DNA of 64,000 nucleotides from Berberis thunbergii (taxonomy: Eukaryota > Streptophyta > Magnoliopsida > Ranunculales > Berberidaceae), in assembly GCA_003290165.1 (NCBI GenBank), contig QNQO01001830.1:53501-117500 (forward strand), in the 5' to 3' direction. The notes beneath the pieces were generated by a model. That model saw only the letters and a list, made by a program, of their open reading frames with translations. It did not search any database and was not told the origin of the DNA. Position numbers and translations under genes: made by a program. Positions 25,201-37,200 of this stretch are shown here, piece after piece (position 1 is the stretch's first letter; every line of letters begins with the position of its first letter).

Positions 25201-28200
25201 AAGAGCCGGTTACATTAGGCTTTTGGATTTCATTTGAAAAAAAAATATTAAATTGAATCATATTGTTAATCTAACGGGAGATTGATCCAAAATCCCTCCA
25301 TCAAGCAATCCTTTGGAAAAATGTGATTTAATAAATTTTCATTTTTTTGCTGCTTGGCTTGTTGAACAACTAGCCAGTTTGTAGTATGAGAAGATGAAGG
25401 GACAAGTTCGTACCTGATTTGTGCAACAAACGTTGCTGAGATTGCATACCCTTGCACTTCCTGAAATACCAGAGTTGTAGAAAGCCTTATCAGTTTTAGT
25501 AAGGACACCCTGTAGGAATGACATAAAAAGAAAAAAAAAAATCTTAGCCTAACAAAATGCTATAGTTGATGTTGGCATGCATCTTTTGGAGCCAAATGGT
25601 AAAAGTTTACAAAGAAACATTTGATTGTTATCACTTTTTTACAAAGGTCATTTTGATCTTTCCTGTCAGTGCAATGGATAAGTCGCATATCAAGAAATTA
25701 AAAAAAAAGTTACACATAATGGGGAGGATAGTCGCTCCATTGAGAGGTCAAAGTTTAGATTTTATCATACCAATTATATGTGGAGTACCTCCTTTGTAAA
25801 ATTTTGCTATATCTTTGAAGAAAAGGAGTGTATTACGTTTGTTACCAATGGCTTTGTATTACTGAGACACAATACCAACCATAGGGCCTTTTGAAGTTGT
25901 TGATTTGTAACCATTTTCGAGGAAGGACATCGAGACGTGTAGATATCATTTCTTGTATTGAGACACAATACCAACCATAGGGCCTTTTGAAGTTGTTGAT
26001 TTGTAACCATTTTCGAGGAAGGACGTTGAGACGTGTAGGTATCATTTCTTGTAATCAAAGAGTACATTGACCCTGTTTTGGAGACTTTTGTAGTGGATTT
26101 TCAATTTACTGCCCACTTTGCAGCAATCCTTGACCATCAACCAACTTGGCATGGTACATTTTGACCAATTTGGGCATCGTGGTTTCTTTGTGAATCATCA
26201 TGTGGGTTACACTTTTGTCTTTGGTGGTGGTAAGACACATGGAAGATTTTGGAGTTTTAGTTTGTCAATATTTAGTACGTGGAGAAAGTGTATAAAGGTT
26301 CAATTTGAGGTAAAATTCTTTTCAACTACGGGAGACTAATGTGGACATCACGTGATGCCCACTTGTATACCAAGGCCCTCGAGTTAAAACCAAAGATATT
26401 CCCGGAATATTCAATTAATTATTATATTAGGATTAGGATTTTCATAATTTCACGGATTTATAAGGTTAAAACTTCTGTACAAATAAAGTCTAAAAGGCTC
26501 ATAGTCATACGTATTATTGGTGAACATTGAGCAAAGAAAGTATAGTTCTTTTAGTTGGGTTGAAATCCGTGAACTTGTGTTGTCTGATGTGGGGTTGCAA
26601 CACCGGCTTTTTGAAAGGAGCCGCTTCGCTTCACAACTTCCCGTCCCAAAACTGAACTTCGCCTCACAACGTTGCAATGGGGAGTTTCAGCTGTAGCAGG
26701 GCACCAATAACCAGTTTTTTAATTTTATATTAGTGTAATTAATAAATAATTAGTGTTTTAGTTAAAAACTTATTTACATATAAATATAACCAACATACCA
26801 AATCAGACTTTGTTGCCCTCAATTGCAATACGATTTTGTTAGGGATTGGTTGTTTAATTGTCATGTTGTTGTTATGGTGTTATGGACTAGTTACTAAATA
26901 GTCATCTTTGTGTTGTTTGAATTAATAAACCATAGTAGTATGCAAACTATATAGAATTTATAAAAATATTAGGGTTCCGCTGCAACTCTTGCAAAGGAGG
27001 TCCGCACTTCACCTCAACTCTCGCTGCAGACAATATAGCTGTAAACTCTTTGTCAATGTTCTTAAAATGCTCCTCAAAGGTTTGCTTCCCGCCTTATGAG
27101 CACATTATTTGAAGAATGAGATACTTATCAGTCTGGTGTTTCCTTTGGATAGATATTGATTTCTTTTCTTTCAAAAAGTTTCGTTCATTTTCATTGGGCT
27201 GGGAGATTTGGTATCATGTGGCATGGTTTGGCATATCCCCGGGTCACCCTCGGGTCTGTGGAAGCTCGCTTATGTAGTTGGGGCTCTTGTCTTCATCTTT
27301 CTCCTATTAGAAGCTTTTTGTAGAAGGTTATACAGTATGCAATGTGTTGATCTGGAAGGGAAGAAATAATTGGGTATTTAACAACGAACTCTCAAGTGCT
27401 AGTGTGTATTCTAGAAATCGATGGGATTGCTTGCATTGGCTTCCCCTTGCTCAAGTATGAGTGAAGTGAATGTTTATTCATTGTATTGTAGTTTAATGCC
27501 ATTATTAGACAACCATAGTTTATGAAGTGTAGTGTTGGTTGCTTTCTCCTCTTTAATTTGAATCTTGTGGAGATCAGCATGAGTCATTAAGATATGTGTG
27601 AGAGTGAAGAAATGGAGGAGTGAACCAGAACAGAGAGGCTGAGAGCTATTGTGTGTTTCCAAGGGGAAATCCTTTGCCTGCTTGCATATTTGAGAGGGAA
27701 CTGAGAAATAATTGACCTAGGTGACACGTCTTCATGATTGTAGAATCTTTTGATAGAATGCTCTTCAGTCCTACTTGGCTGGCATTCTTTTTAGTTCTGT
27801 AACTTTTAGTCTTAGTCAATCACCAGTGCAATATACAAGTTTCATCCTCATCCTTCTTTTCCTAGTTTTTACTTATTTAATATTTTAAAGTTTGACCTTT
27901 GCACTTTCTTTTGGAAATTCCAACTGTTTTTACCTTGAAGCATATGCTTCAATGCTTTGGATAATGAAGTGCCTTACTGACACCGATTATTTCCAAGTTG
28001 TCATCACCTTCGGTCATGTTTGCTAATTCTGGCCTGGATTGAAGATTGAATTGAATCTAGTGTTCTGACCCATCCTTCATAGTGTCTAAATGCTGGTTCA
28101 TGGGTTTTGTTCTGTCATTAAAAGTAAAGGTTGAGAAGTCAAACTTTTCTTTACAGGAGTTCCTTTTGGCTGTACTCCCATTCTATCCACAGAAAGTTTT

Positions 28201-31200
28201 AAGGCAAAAGGTATGTCTTTCGAATTTTATTTTGTTTCATTTGTTTTCCTGGTTTACATTGGGTTTGGAGTTGAGCAATCCAGCTGTTTTCTTTCTTCAT
28301 TCCCACTCAAAAAATAAATGAGTCCTCTTCCAAGTTTAGTAAGCTATGCGAACTTTTTTTAAAATTGCTCTCTGATGATTGCTTATTTACCAGATTTTGG
28401 AGGTGAATAGTGAGAGAACCATGAGTGTTATCAGTTCTTAGATGGATTTCGTTGTGACAATATTTAACTCAATGTTGGTCATGGTCTTTCATTGTTCACT
28501 TTCTATTTTCTAATTTTCCTTTCCATCCAGAGCTTCAATTAGGAAGAGTCTTGTTGGAGCCAGAACATGGTACTGTCATAGCCTGTGCTAAATGGATGTA
28601 TTTGATAGATATTTGTTGTTGTCATGGTGTTGTACTCCTTATGCCTTGCATTTTCCGTCGTTAGTACTCCTTAGAAATCAATGGGGAAAAAGGATTATAT
28701 GACAAAAAATACTTGTTGAAAATTTATACTTTTTAGGTTTAGCCAATGTTTTGTATCAGTTATTGCTCAAATCGGAACACCTTTATCATTATATTTGAAA
28801 TTTGATCAGTTTGTCCACCTTTTTCATTTTCTGGGTTGTTATATGGTTAAGGTCCTGCAAGATTTTGCTATCAGTCCAAGTATGGATCTTCATTTGCTGC
28901 TTGCTCTACATTGCAATGCTGATGTGTTTTATGACATGTGACAAACACATGCCCTAACCCTCTGTCATGATTTGGGCATTTTCTTGAACTACAAAGACTA
29001 TTCAAGGTTTAGGACTTGGAGAATGTGTTGTGTAAAAGGTTAATGTCCGTTGTTATAGTATTTATAGTCTTCTTGTGTGACATCAGCTATCTCAGATCTG
29101 AATTTGTTTGCTTATGTTTCTTGTTGAGACTCTTTGTTAGAAATTATGGAAACTAGCATACTACCCGTGCCTACGGGCACTCCATATTATCTTTTTCTTA
29201 TATATTATTTGTGTTTAAATTACTCTATCGATTTTATCTAAATCAATTAAATTAATGTTCAATGAAAGATGTATTTTAGCATGTAAGCTAAAAGGTTTCA
29301 AGGTGGGGTAAACTCAGTCAAACTTTATAAACATTTTAGTCAAACTCGATCCAATTTTATCGCTCGGAAAAAAAACATCATTTTAAAATTTCAAACTTGT
29401 GTATTGTTCATTGGGTTTATTTGAAATATCTTAAAACGCATTTCGATGATACCAAGTTTACGGAAATCGAACAATAAATAAAAAGTTAATGGTAATTTTA
29501 AATTGAGAATCTAAAATAAAGATCTTCTCTCCGCCACATGTCGATCATATGTTCTTTAATATAGATTTTACTTTTCTTTTACCATTTCTTTTTCTCTTTT
29601 AGGTGTAATGTATTTACAACCCATGTCATCAAATCTTGACTCGCAACAACTTTGCAACTTTAAATCCTAGCCCTTGGTTATGTTTGTCTCTGAGACAAAC
29701 AAAACCTACCTGACTTATTATATAGAGTTTCATTGTTTGATTGATTAGTTTTGGTTATAAATAACCTGTAAGACACCTGAATTAGCAAGGAATACTAAAT
29801 ATTGGTTAACCATAAATTATTGGCAAGATGAATATTCTTCAAACATGTAGGCATAGAAACCATCGTATACCAGTGTTCTAAAAATCTGCCTAAGCGGCGC
29901 TAGAAGGTAGAAAACCGCCCAGATTAATGGCTGGGCTGGTTTCTGGGCGGTTCTAGGCAGCAGTCTTGCGGGTTCTGGGCAGTCTGGGCGATTAAAATTT
30001 TTTTTTTTAAAATAAGCCTGATTGTGTTCTTATTTTATTTTTCTTTTATCTTTTTTAGAAATAAACTATTTAATTATTTTTTATTCAGTATATGTCTAAA
30101 TGTAGCAAATGATGATTACTTAATGGAATTCTCAAAGGATCTGCCAGTACCTATTTTACTAATGTAGATTTTATCAAACCTGACTGAGGTTATTCATGCA
30201 ATTTGAAGAAAAATAAAAGAGTAGGTTTGGACATTTGTCCACAAATTCAATTTTATATAAAGTTCCCATCATTACCAACTTCAGTCATTTGAGTTTTAAT
30301 AAATTTTGTTCATGATTGTTAATTTTTCATGTTTTTAAATTTTGCATATGTATCTTGGTATTAAATTAGATGTAATTGATAAGGTATTATGCTTAACTTT
30401 TGTAAATTATTAAAGTTATAATACAAAACCTAAAACCACCTAGGCTCCTGGGCGCTAGGCACCTGCACGCCGCCCGCCTAGCGCTTTTTAGAACACTATC
30501 GTAAACAAAGCTGTAAGTAATGGCCACCTAGTAAAAAGTAGTTTTGGGGAAACACTGTAGACAAAGGTGGGCTAGGAAATAGGAGGATCAGGTTCCTTAA
30601 TGAAAGCCCTTCAAAGCAAGTGCATTTGGAGATTTCACAAGGAAAAAAAAGTGCTATGTGGAGATATCTCATTACAAAGAAGTATAGTGACACTCATGAC
30701 GTGGTTGCACAAAGCCAAATACTTATCTCATGGCTGTGGTTTCTGGAAGAGAATTCAATGTTTGAAGTTTGAACACTAACTTTCAAGGCCAACTTACAGC
30801 TAAATTAGGAAGGGGAGATACCGTTAGCTTTTGGAATGATAAATGGTGTGAGGTATTGAGATTCATGGTCAGCTTTCCTTAGACTTTTGGGACAGCACAG
30901 AAAACCACCAAGTATAGAAGTTCAATTTCAGGACTTTTAATGAATGGAGATAGAAGAGCTGACAACTTGCTGGCTGTATTTCACAACAATGCCCCCTCTG
31001 TAGGTGATCATGATATCTCATGGGACGGTGAGGCTGATGGTTTTTCTGCCAAAGATATGTTTGAGATCATCAATGGTAGGAATTCCACCCTCATGGTAAC
31101 ACATACATCTCTGAAATATGAACAGTGTGGATCAAAACCTGTCCTAAAATGATTTTTTCTTTCTTTCTGTAGACTGTGTTCCAAGGGAAGATTCTCCCTG

Positions 31201-34200
31201 TCGAAAACTCAAAGAAAGAGGGAATTCAAACCCCCAACTTCTGTGTGATTTGCCCAGAGGGTGAAGTGATTGTTGACTACCTACTCATCAGTTACAAATA
31301 TGGCAAAGAAGTCTGGGCTAGTTTCCTCAATGAGTTTAGGGTATCGTTTTAACTAATCAGGCTACAATCATGGAGTGGGTGAACGGATGCCAGACCAGCA
31401 ATCTTTTGACTATGGGAAAATGGAAGAGGGGTATTCATTTTCTTTCATGGGCCATTTGGAAGGAGAGAAATAGAAGAATTGATTTTTTATTTATTTATGG
31501 TAAGCAGCTGGCTCCCCCAGAATGTCTCGTAACCATCAAGGAAGACATCAGTCAATGGGGATCAGCTGATAAAACTATTCAGCAGGTTGCCTTTGACAGA
31601 TTGATGTTCATCTGGGATGATGCCCTAAATATGTAATTCTTCTTTTATTTTTTTCTCATTCATCATACTGTGAGCAGCTCACTCACCTATATTTTCCTTC
31701 TCTTCTCATTTCAATAAAATTTCAGTGTGTTTGATCTCAAATAAATAAATTTAAGAAGCAAATCTAGCTGAGAAACCGCAGGGTTCACATAACGTAAAAT
31801 TATCACTTGTCATGCTCTGCAACCCAAGCTCGGATCAACAACTTTCGTCTGATCATTTGTTTGAGGATATGATGGTTCACTAGAAAAACAAAAGTTGGTG
31901 AACTATCCACTTCAATAAGGTGTGCTAACTTTGACCCATGAACTTGAAATACAGATTATATGTAATAGACATAGGCATATCATGATGCTAAATAACCTCA
32001 ATAATGGAAAGATATATACAATATGAAACATGTGAAGTCTTTAAGCAGGGAGAAACGGTCAACCACAACAGACGATAGTTTTACTACCAGTTCACTGAGG
32101 TAATCCAAGTACATAAAGTACAGAAAATAATATAACTGAAATAAATGTTGACAACTATTGATATAGTTAAACCTACCAAATCACCATTTGGGTCCCCTAC
32201 CCAACCAGCATCTGATACTGCTCTTATGGGTATCCAGTTAAAGAATTTGTATCGTCCTTATCACAATGTAGTGCTGATCATTCTAATCTTTTGGTATAAT
32301 ATTCAGTTTGCTGTTGATTTCTTTAAATAAGAAAATTGTCAGATTCCTATGTCCTTGAATTTATCTTATTAGATAACTGCTAGTTCAACAACTGTGTTTT
32401 TTGCATTCTTGTTGATACTGACATTGCATCTTCCAGAATAGATACTTTATTTGTTTCAAACCCAATTGAAGAAAGCATTTAGCTAACTTCTGGTTCAAAC
32501 TTTGAAGGTCTGAATTTTCGGCACACTTTATATCCTGCTTACAAGAGTCACCGTGATCCTACACCTGATACAGTAGTTCAGGGACTTCAATATTTGAAAG
32601 CATCAATAAAGGCTATGTCCATTAAAGTAATTGAGGTATTTCGAACTTTGCACTTGTTTCATTAATAATTTACACTGCATACTATCATAGAACTTTTGCA
32701 CTTGTTTATTACTGCATTAGGACATTTTTCCCTTTTTGGTCAATAATTGCTACACTCAAAACCAGGTTCCAGGTGTTGAAGCTGATGATGTGATTGGAAC
32801 ATTGGCTGCAAATAGCGTAGCTGATGGGTTTAAGGTAATCAATAAATTTTGTTCTCATGCTGTTTGGTGTGTTTCAAGAATTTCCTGATGTTTCCAGTAA
32901 ATGTTCAGATTCTTCTTGTTCCAGCTTCGTATTTCGGCATATTGAGGGCTTTATCTAGAAATTACACTTTTTGAGAACTTGTCACATTAGTGTGAACTGT
33001 GGTGTCATATCAGTGTGAACTGTGTGGATGTTGTCTACTCATACAAATTTGTGTGCTCGAGATATCATCATAATTTCTATTCGTATTAGTGACTTATGAT
33101 TATTTTACAGTTTATATAGCACTTGTAAATTTTAAAAGACCGAGTTCTATGCATCATATCATCCACTGTTCTCATATGGTTGTGGCATGTTCCTACTTTT
33201 AGTACATTCCAATTTTGAGACTAAGTAAAAAATATTGCACATTTGAAAATTGTGAAACTTGGTATCACATACAATTTTTGGGTTTTAAAGATAATTCGTT
33301 TGGTCAACTATTTCTGTTTGTAGTTTTAAAGTAGTTACAGCGTATGCTTTAAATATAACTCAAATTGTTTAGTGAGTTTCTTTTTTTGTTTATTAGCTAA
33401 GCATGTACGAATTTTACCAAGTAAACCTCTGACAATTGACAAATGTAATATGCCACAATGCTTGGTCTTGGCATTGGTGATACGAGTCTAAAACTGTGTT
33501 GTTTTGTATCATGGACACGTGCACTTTATTTGCATACAATTTCTCAACTGCACAAGTTCACTTATACACCAGGAGATTTGCATTTAATCTTCTATTCCAA
33601 TACTCATTCAGTGTGACTGTCAATTGTCACAGGTTCGAGTTGTTTCTCCGGACAAGGATTTCTTTCAGATTTTATCTCCTTCTTTGCGTCTCCTACGAAT
33701 CGCTTCACGAGGATCTGAGTTAGTATCAAAATTACTTATTGTTTTTATGCTCCATGGTTTTTGTTGCACTTGCAGAAAGTTTCCTTGGACTTGACAATTG
33801 ATTTTAATTCGAGACTTGGAAAAACTTATTTGCCAAGCCAGTTGTTAATTAGCGAGTTGTAAAACTCTATGCATGTCCCAAGTCTCACATTTGAAGCCTA
33901 GCTCGACAAGAAACTCTTACGACTATCAGTTCTAGCTCTGCTTGCTATATTTGGCAGACTTCCTGATGGAAGTGTTTAGCTCACATTTCTTTGAGAATTG
34001 CTAAACATTTAGGTTGGGGGCGTTCTTATTTCTCAAAATTTTTTTTTTGTAGGATGGTCTCGTTTGGTCTAGAGGAGTTTGGAAAAAAATATGGAGATCT
34101 TAAGCCTTCTCAATTTGTTGACATTGTCTCACTTATGGGTGACAAAAGTGACAATATTCCAGGTTTAGCTCTTTTCCTGCTACACTTGAAGGTCAAATTT

Positions 34201-37200
34201 AAATGAAAAAAATGTACTGGAGGAAGCCTCGGCTTATATTTGTATTTACATTTAGTCCTTGAACATATCATAGATACCTCTGAATGATGAACCAATTTTC
34301 CTGATTACTATGATAGGTAGGTTGATGTGTTAATAGGTTTTTTCAAAATGCAGGAGTTGATGGTATTGGAGAGGTACATGCTTTGAAGTTGATCTCTAAA
34401 TTTGGTAAGGTCAATTTGGTTTATCCTATTTCAGCATCCTAGAATATTCGTCTCCAAATTGTGCTCTTGGTGAATGGCAGCAAATTTAGTATGTGGGTCG
34501 CATGTGGCACATCACCGCCTTACATGTGATGGGTTGCCTTGCCCATGATATATGGTGGGGTAGCAACTAACGAGTTTTGTTACCACATGTGTGGTCATGC
34601 ACAGTGCACCGCACTCGAGATTTTTCCCACATCCTAATAATTTACAGTGAAAAGTTGATATTTACATCTATGTACGTGCCAAAAACCATATTTGCATGTT
34701 ATGGATCTCTGAATGACATAATTATATGAAACATTCTACGAGCATGCATGTGTATGTTTACATCTTATGCTGTTGGTACTCCATGCGAGTTTCCGTTGTG
34801 ATAGTAAAATAGGTGTCCTAGGTATATTATCTTCAGTATATACCATGTAACAGGGAGGTACCATCTATCCAAGCTGTGTTTTACTTGTAAACCTATCAGA
34901 AGAGCCGACTAAATCAGTTACTTGGTGACAGAATGAGAAAGATGCTACCTTTTTTGTATTACTCGACTTTATACTTCTATCTGTCGTTTTAGGTCCATAA
35001 TTTAATTTATACAGAGAGTGTTAACTAATTAAGTGACAGTAATCCTAAGTTAATTTTCAATTTTCGTGAATAGGTACTTTGGAGAATGTGTTGAAATCTA
35101 TTGACCAAGTAGAAGATGAACGCATTAAGAAGGTAAGATTTCATATATCTTTTTTTTACTTATTTCTAAATTGTATTATCTTTGTGACCTTGTAAACTCT
35201 GTGTATGAAGAGTGCACCTGAATCAAAAGCCTGCTCTACCCTATATTTGTCAGAAATTCCCTTATTTTTCCCATCTAAATATAGGGTCCTTGGGATGTCA
35301 TTGATGAACATTCATTTTGAATCACTTGTTTAAAAGTTTTAGATTCTCAGTCAGCTACACAGATACCTTGGTGTTCATAATTTTAAAGTCTCTCAGATTT
35401 CCTACTGTTTGAAGTTTGTCTTAAGATAGGAGTAACTTGAAAAAGTTCTCAAAATATACAGCCTCTTTGTGAACTCCTGAAAACAGGGTAGTGCTACAAA
35501 CTTTATAGAGCTGGTTAGTCTGAACCCCTATTTGGAGTCCCGAATATTTCAAATTTTAATACTACCGCTGAGTGATTGGTTTTGGCTTCCTGCTAGTGAT
35601 TTCTTCCCCACCACGAGATTGTATTAGCAACCCTTTTCATCTAAAGTTATACTTATTTCTTTTGTTTATTCACTATTTCAACAGGCCTTAATATCCAATG
35701 CTGATCAGGCTATATTGAGCAAGAATTTGGTAAATGATAATTCCTATTTATCTTTGAGAACAGTTCATAGTACATGAGCATTTTGATGTGTCACTCCAGT
35801 CCTTGAATTTGAAAGCTTTGATTATCATATTATTGTTATGCCTTTCAATCTGCACTATGAAACCGATGCATGAGTAGGTGCCTATCATTCTGTAACAGTT
35901 TTGGTTTGTGAAATTAAAGAAAGAAAAAAAGTACAAAAATATAAATAAAGAAAAGAACAAAATCCAGTAAAAAGTTTGGTGGCTTGCTTTGCAGTGTCAC
36001 TTCGGGTTTTGGGGCCACAATAAAACGTGAGTTGAGACCTTAACTGCGGTTGGTGTTCATGAACAGGATTTAGAATGAATTTCTTAGTTGTTTTTCCTAC
36101 TGCTTTTGGTTGCTTGGTTCAAAAATACAACTAGGGCATCACATAAGAAAATGGGTCAGCACAAGTGGTGAAACTTCTAATAAGAAACGGGTTCTGAAGT
36201 ACCTTTTTGTGGGTTGGGGCTGCTCCAACTCCGAGTTTACGACATTACAAATTTAGTATCTTCATATATTCTGTCTTCTAACCATTACATATAAGAGAGG
36301 TCCAGAGGTGTATCCGGACAGTTTCCTCTTATGGTTATTGTATTTCAGTAGTTCTCTAGTTAATTTATTGATATTATTTAAACAAGTAAACTGTAGAAAA
36401 CCTCAAGTATCCTGATTGGTTTGAACTTCACACCTAATTGACCAGATTGCAGATTGGATCATGTCTTAAAAATATTATGTTCATTTGTTACTGGTTGCTT
36501 CTTCCTCCAAAAGATCATCAATTTCCCTATAACCTTGTATATAGCCGATTTCTTGAGTCTATTGTCTTTTAAGGAGTTCTGATAAAGAACGTTCTTTCAG
36601 CACGCTTGATTTCTAATTACATACAATTCGAGTTGATGAGTATGCGAACTTGCAGTTGTTTCTAATTACCAGTAATCTTGTTGTCACATTTTTAGAGAAC
36701 TGAATATTGTTTCCATTGTACATGTTATATTTTGAGCAAAGATTGTGATTTCGTTTTTCGAGTTAATTTCGGTATCCTGATTTTAAAAAATATCTCGAGA
36801 AATATTTCGTTGTGTAAAAAAAAATGTAAAAATTTCGAGGATACATGAAATATATATAATGAATTTCGAGGGTATATTAAATATATGAAAAAATAAGATG
36901 CAAATAAATAAATGTATTAAACACATTAAGCGAAACCAAAATACTTATAATTAGAAAATCAGGGGTAGCAAGGATTGTGATTTCGTTTTTCGAGATAATT
37001 TCGGACTCCTGATTTTAAGAAATATTACAATGTAAAGAAAGTAAAAACTTCATGGGTACATGAAATATATATAATGAATTTTAAGGGTATATTAAATATG
37101 TAAAAAATAAGATGCAAGTAAATATATGTATTAAACACATTAATTGAAAACAAAATACCTATAATTAGAAAATTAGGGGTAGTTTCAAAAATCTATATAT

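Larger units (their letters stand above)
21602..28156 (+). other. Intron 5 (6.6 kb): transposon-rich
   Basis: The largest intron. It contains a hAT-like MITE (22963-23500), a small LTR element (23622-25214), a 96-bp tandem repeat (25864-26055) and two copies of an older repeat (from 22780 and 26339). The stretches 21602-22780 and 27111-28156 show no gene or repeat that I recognise. Confidence 0.6.
28211..32507 (+). other. Intron 6 (4.3 kb)
   Basis: Contains a possible Helitron (29153-29726), a 626-bp TIR element (29872-30497) and a LINE fragment (30500-31750). No host coding sequence is recognised at 28211-29150 or 31751-32507. Confidence 0.6.

Noticed and set aside
32145..32330. Plus-strand frame of 61 codons in intron 6.
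   Set aside because: No domain and not bounded by splice signals in phase with the gene.
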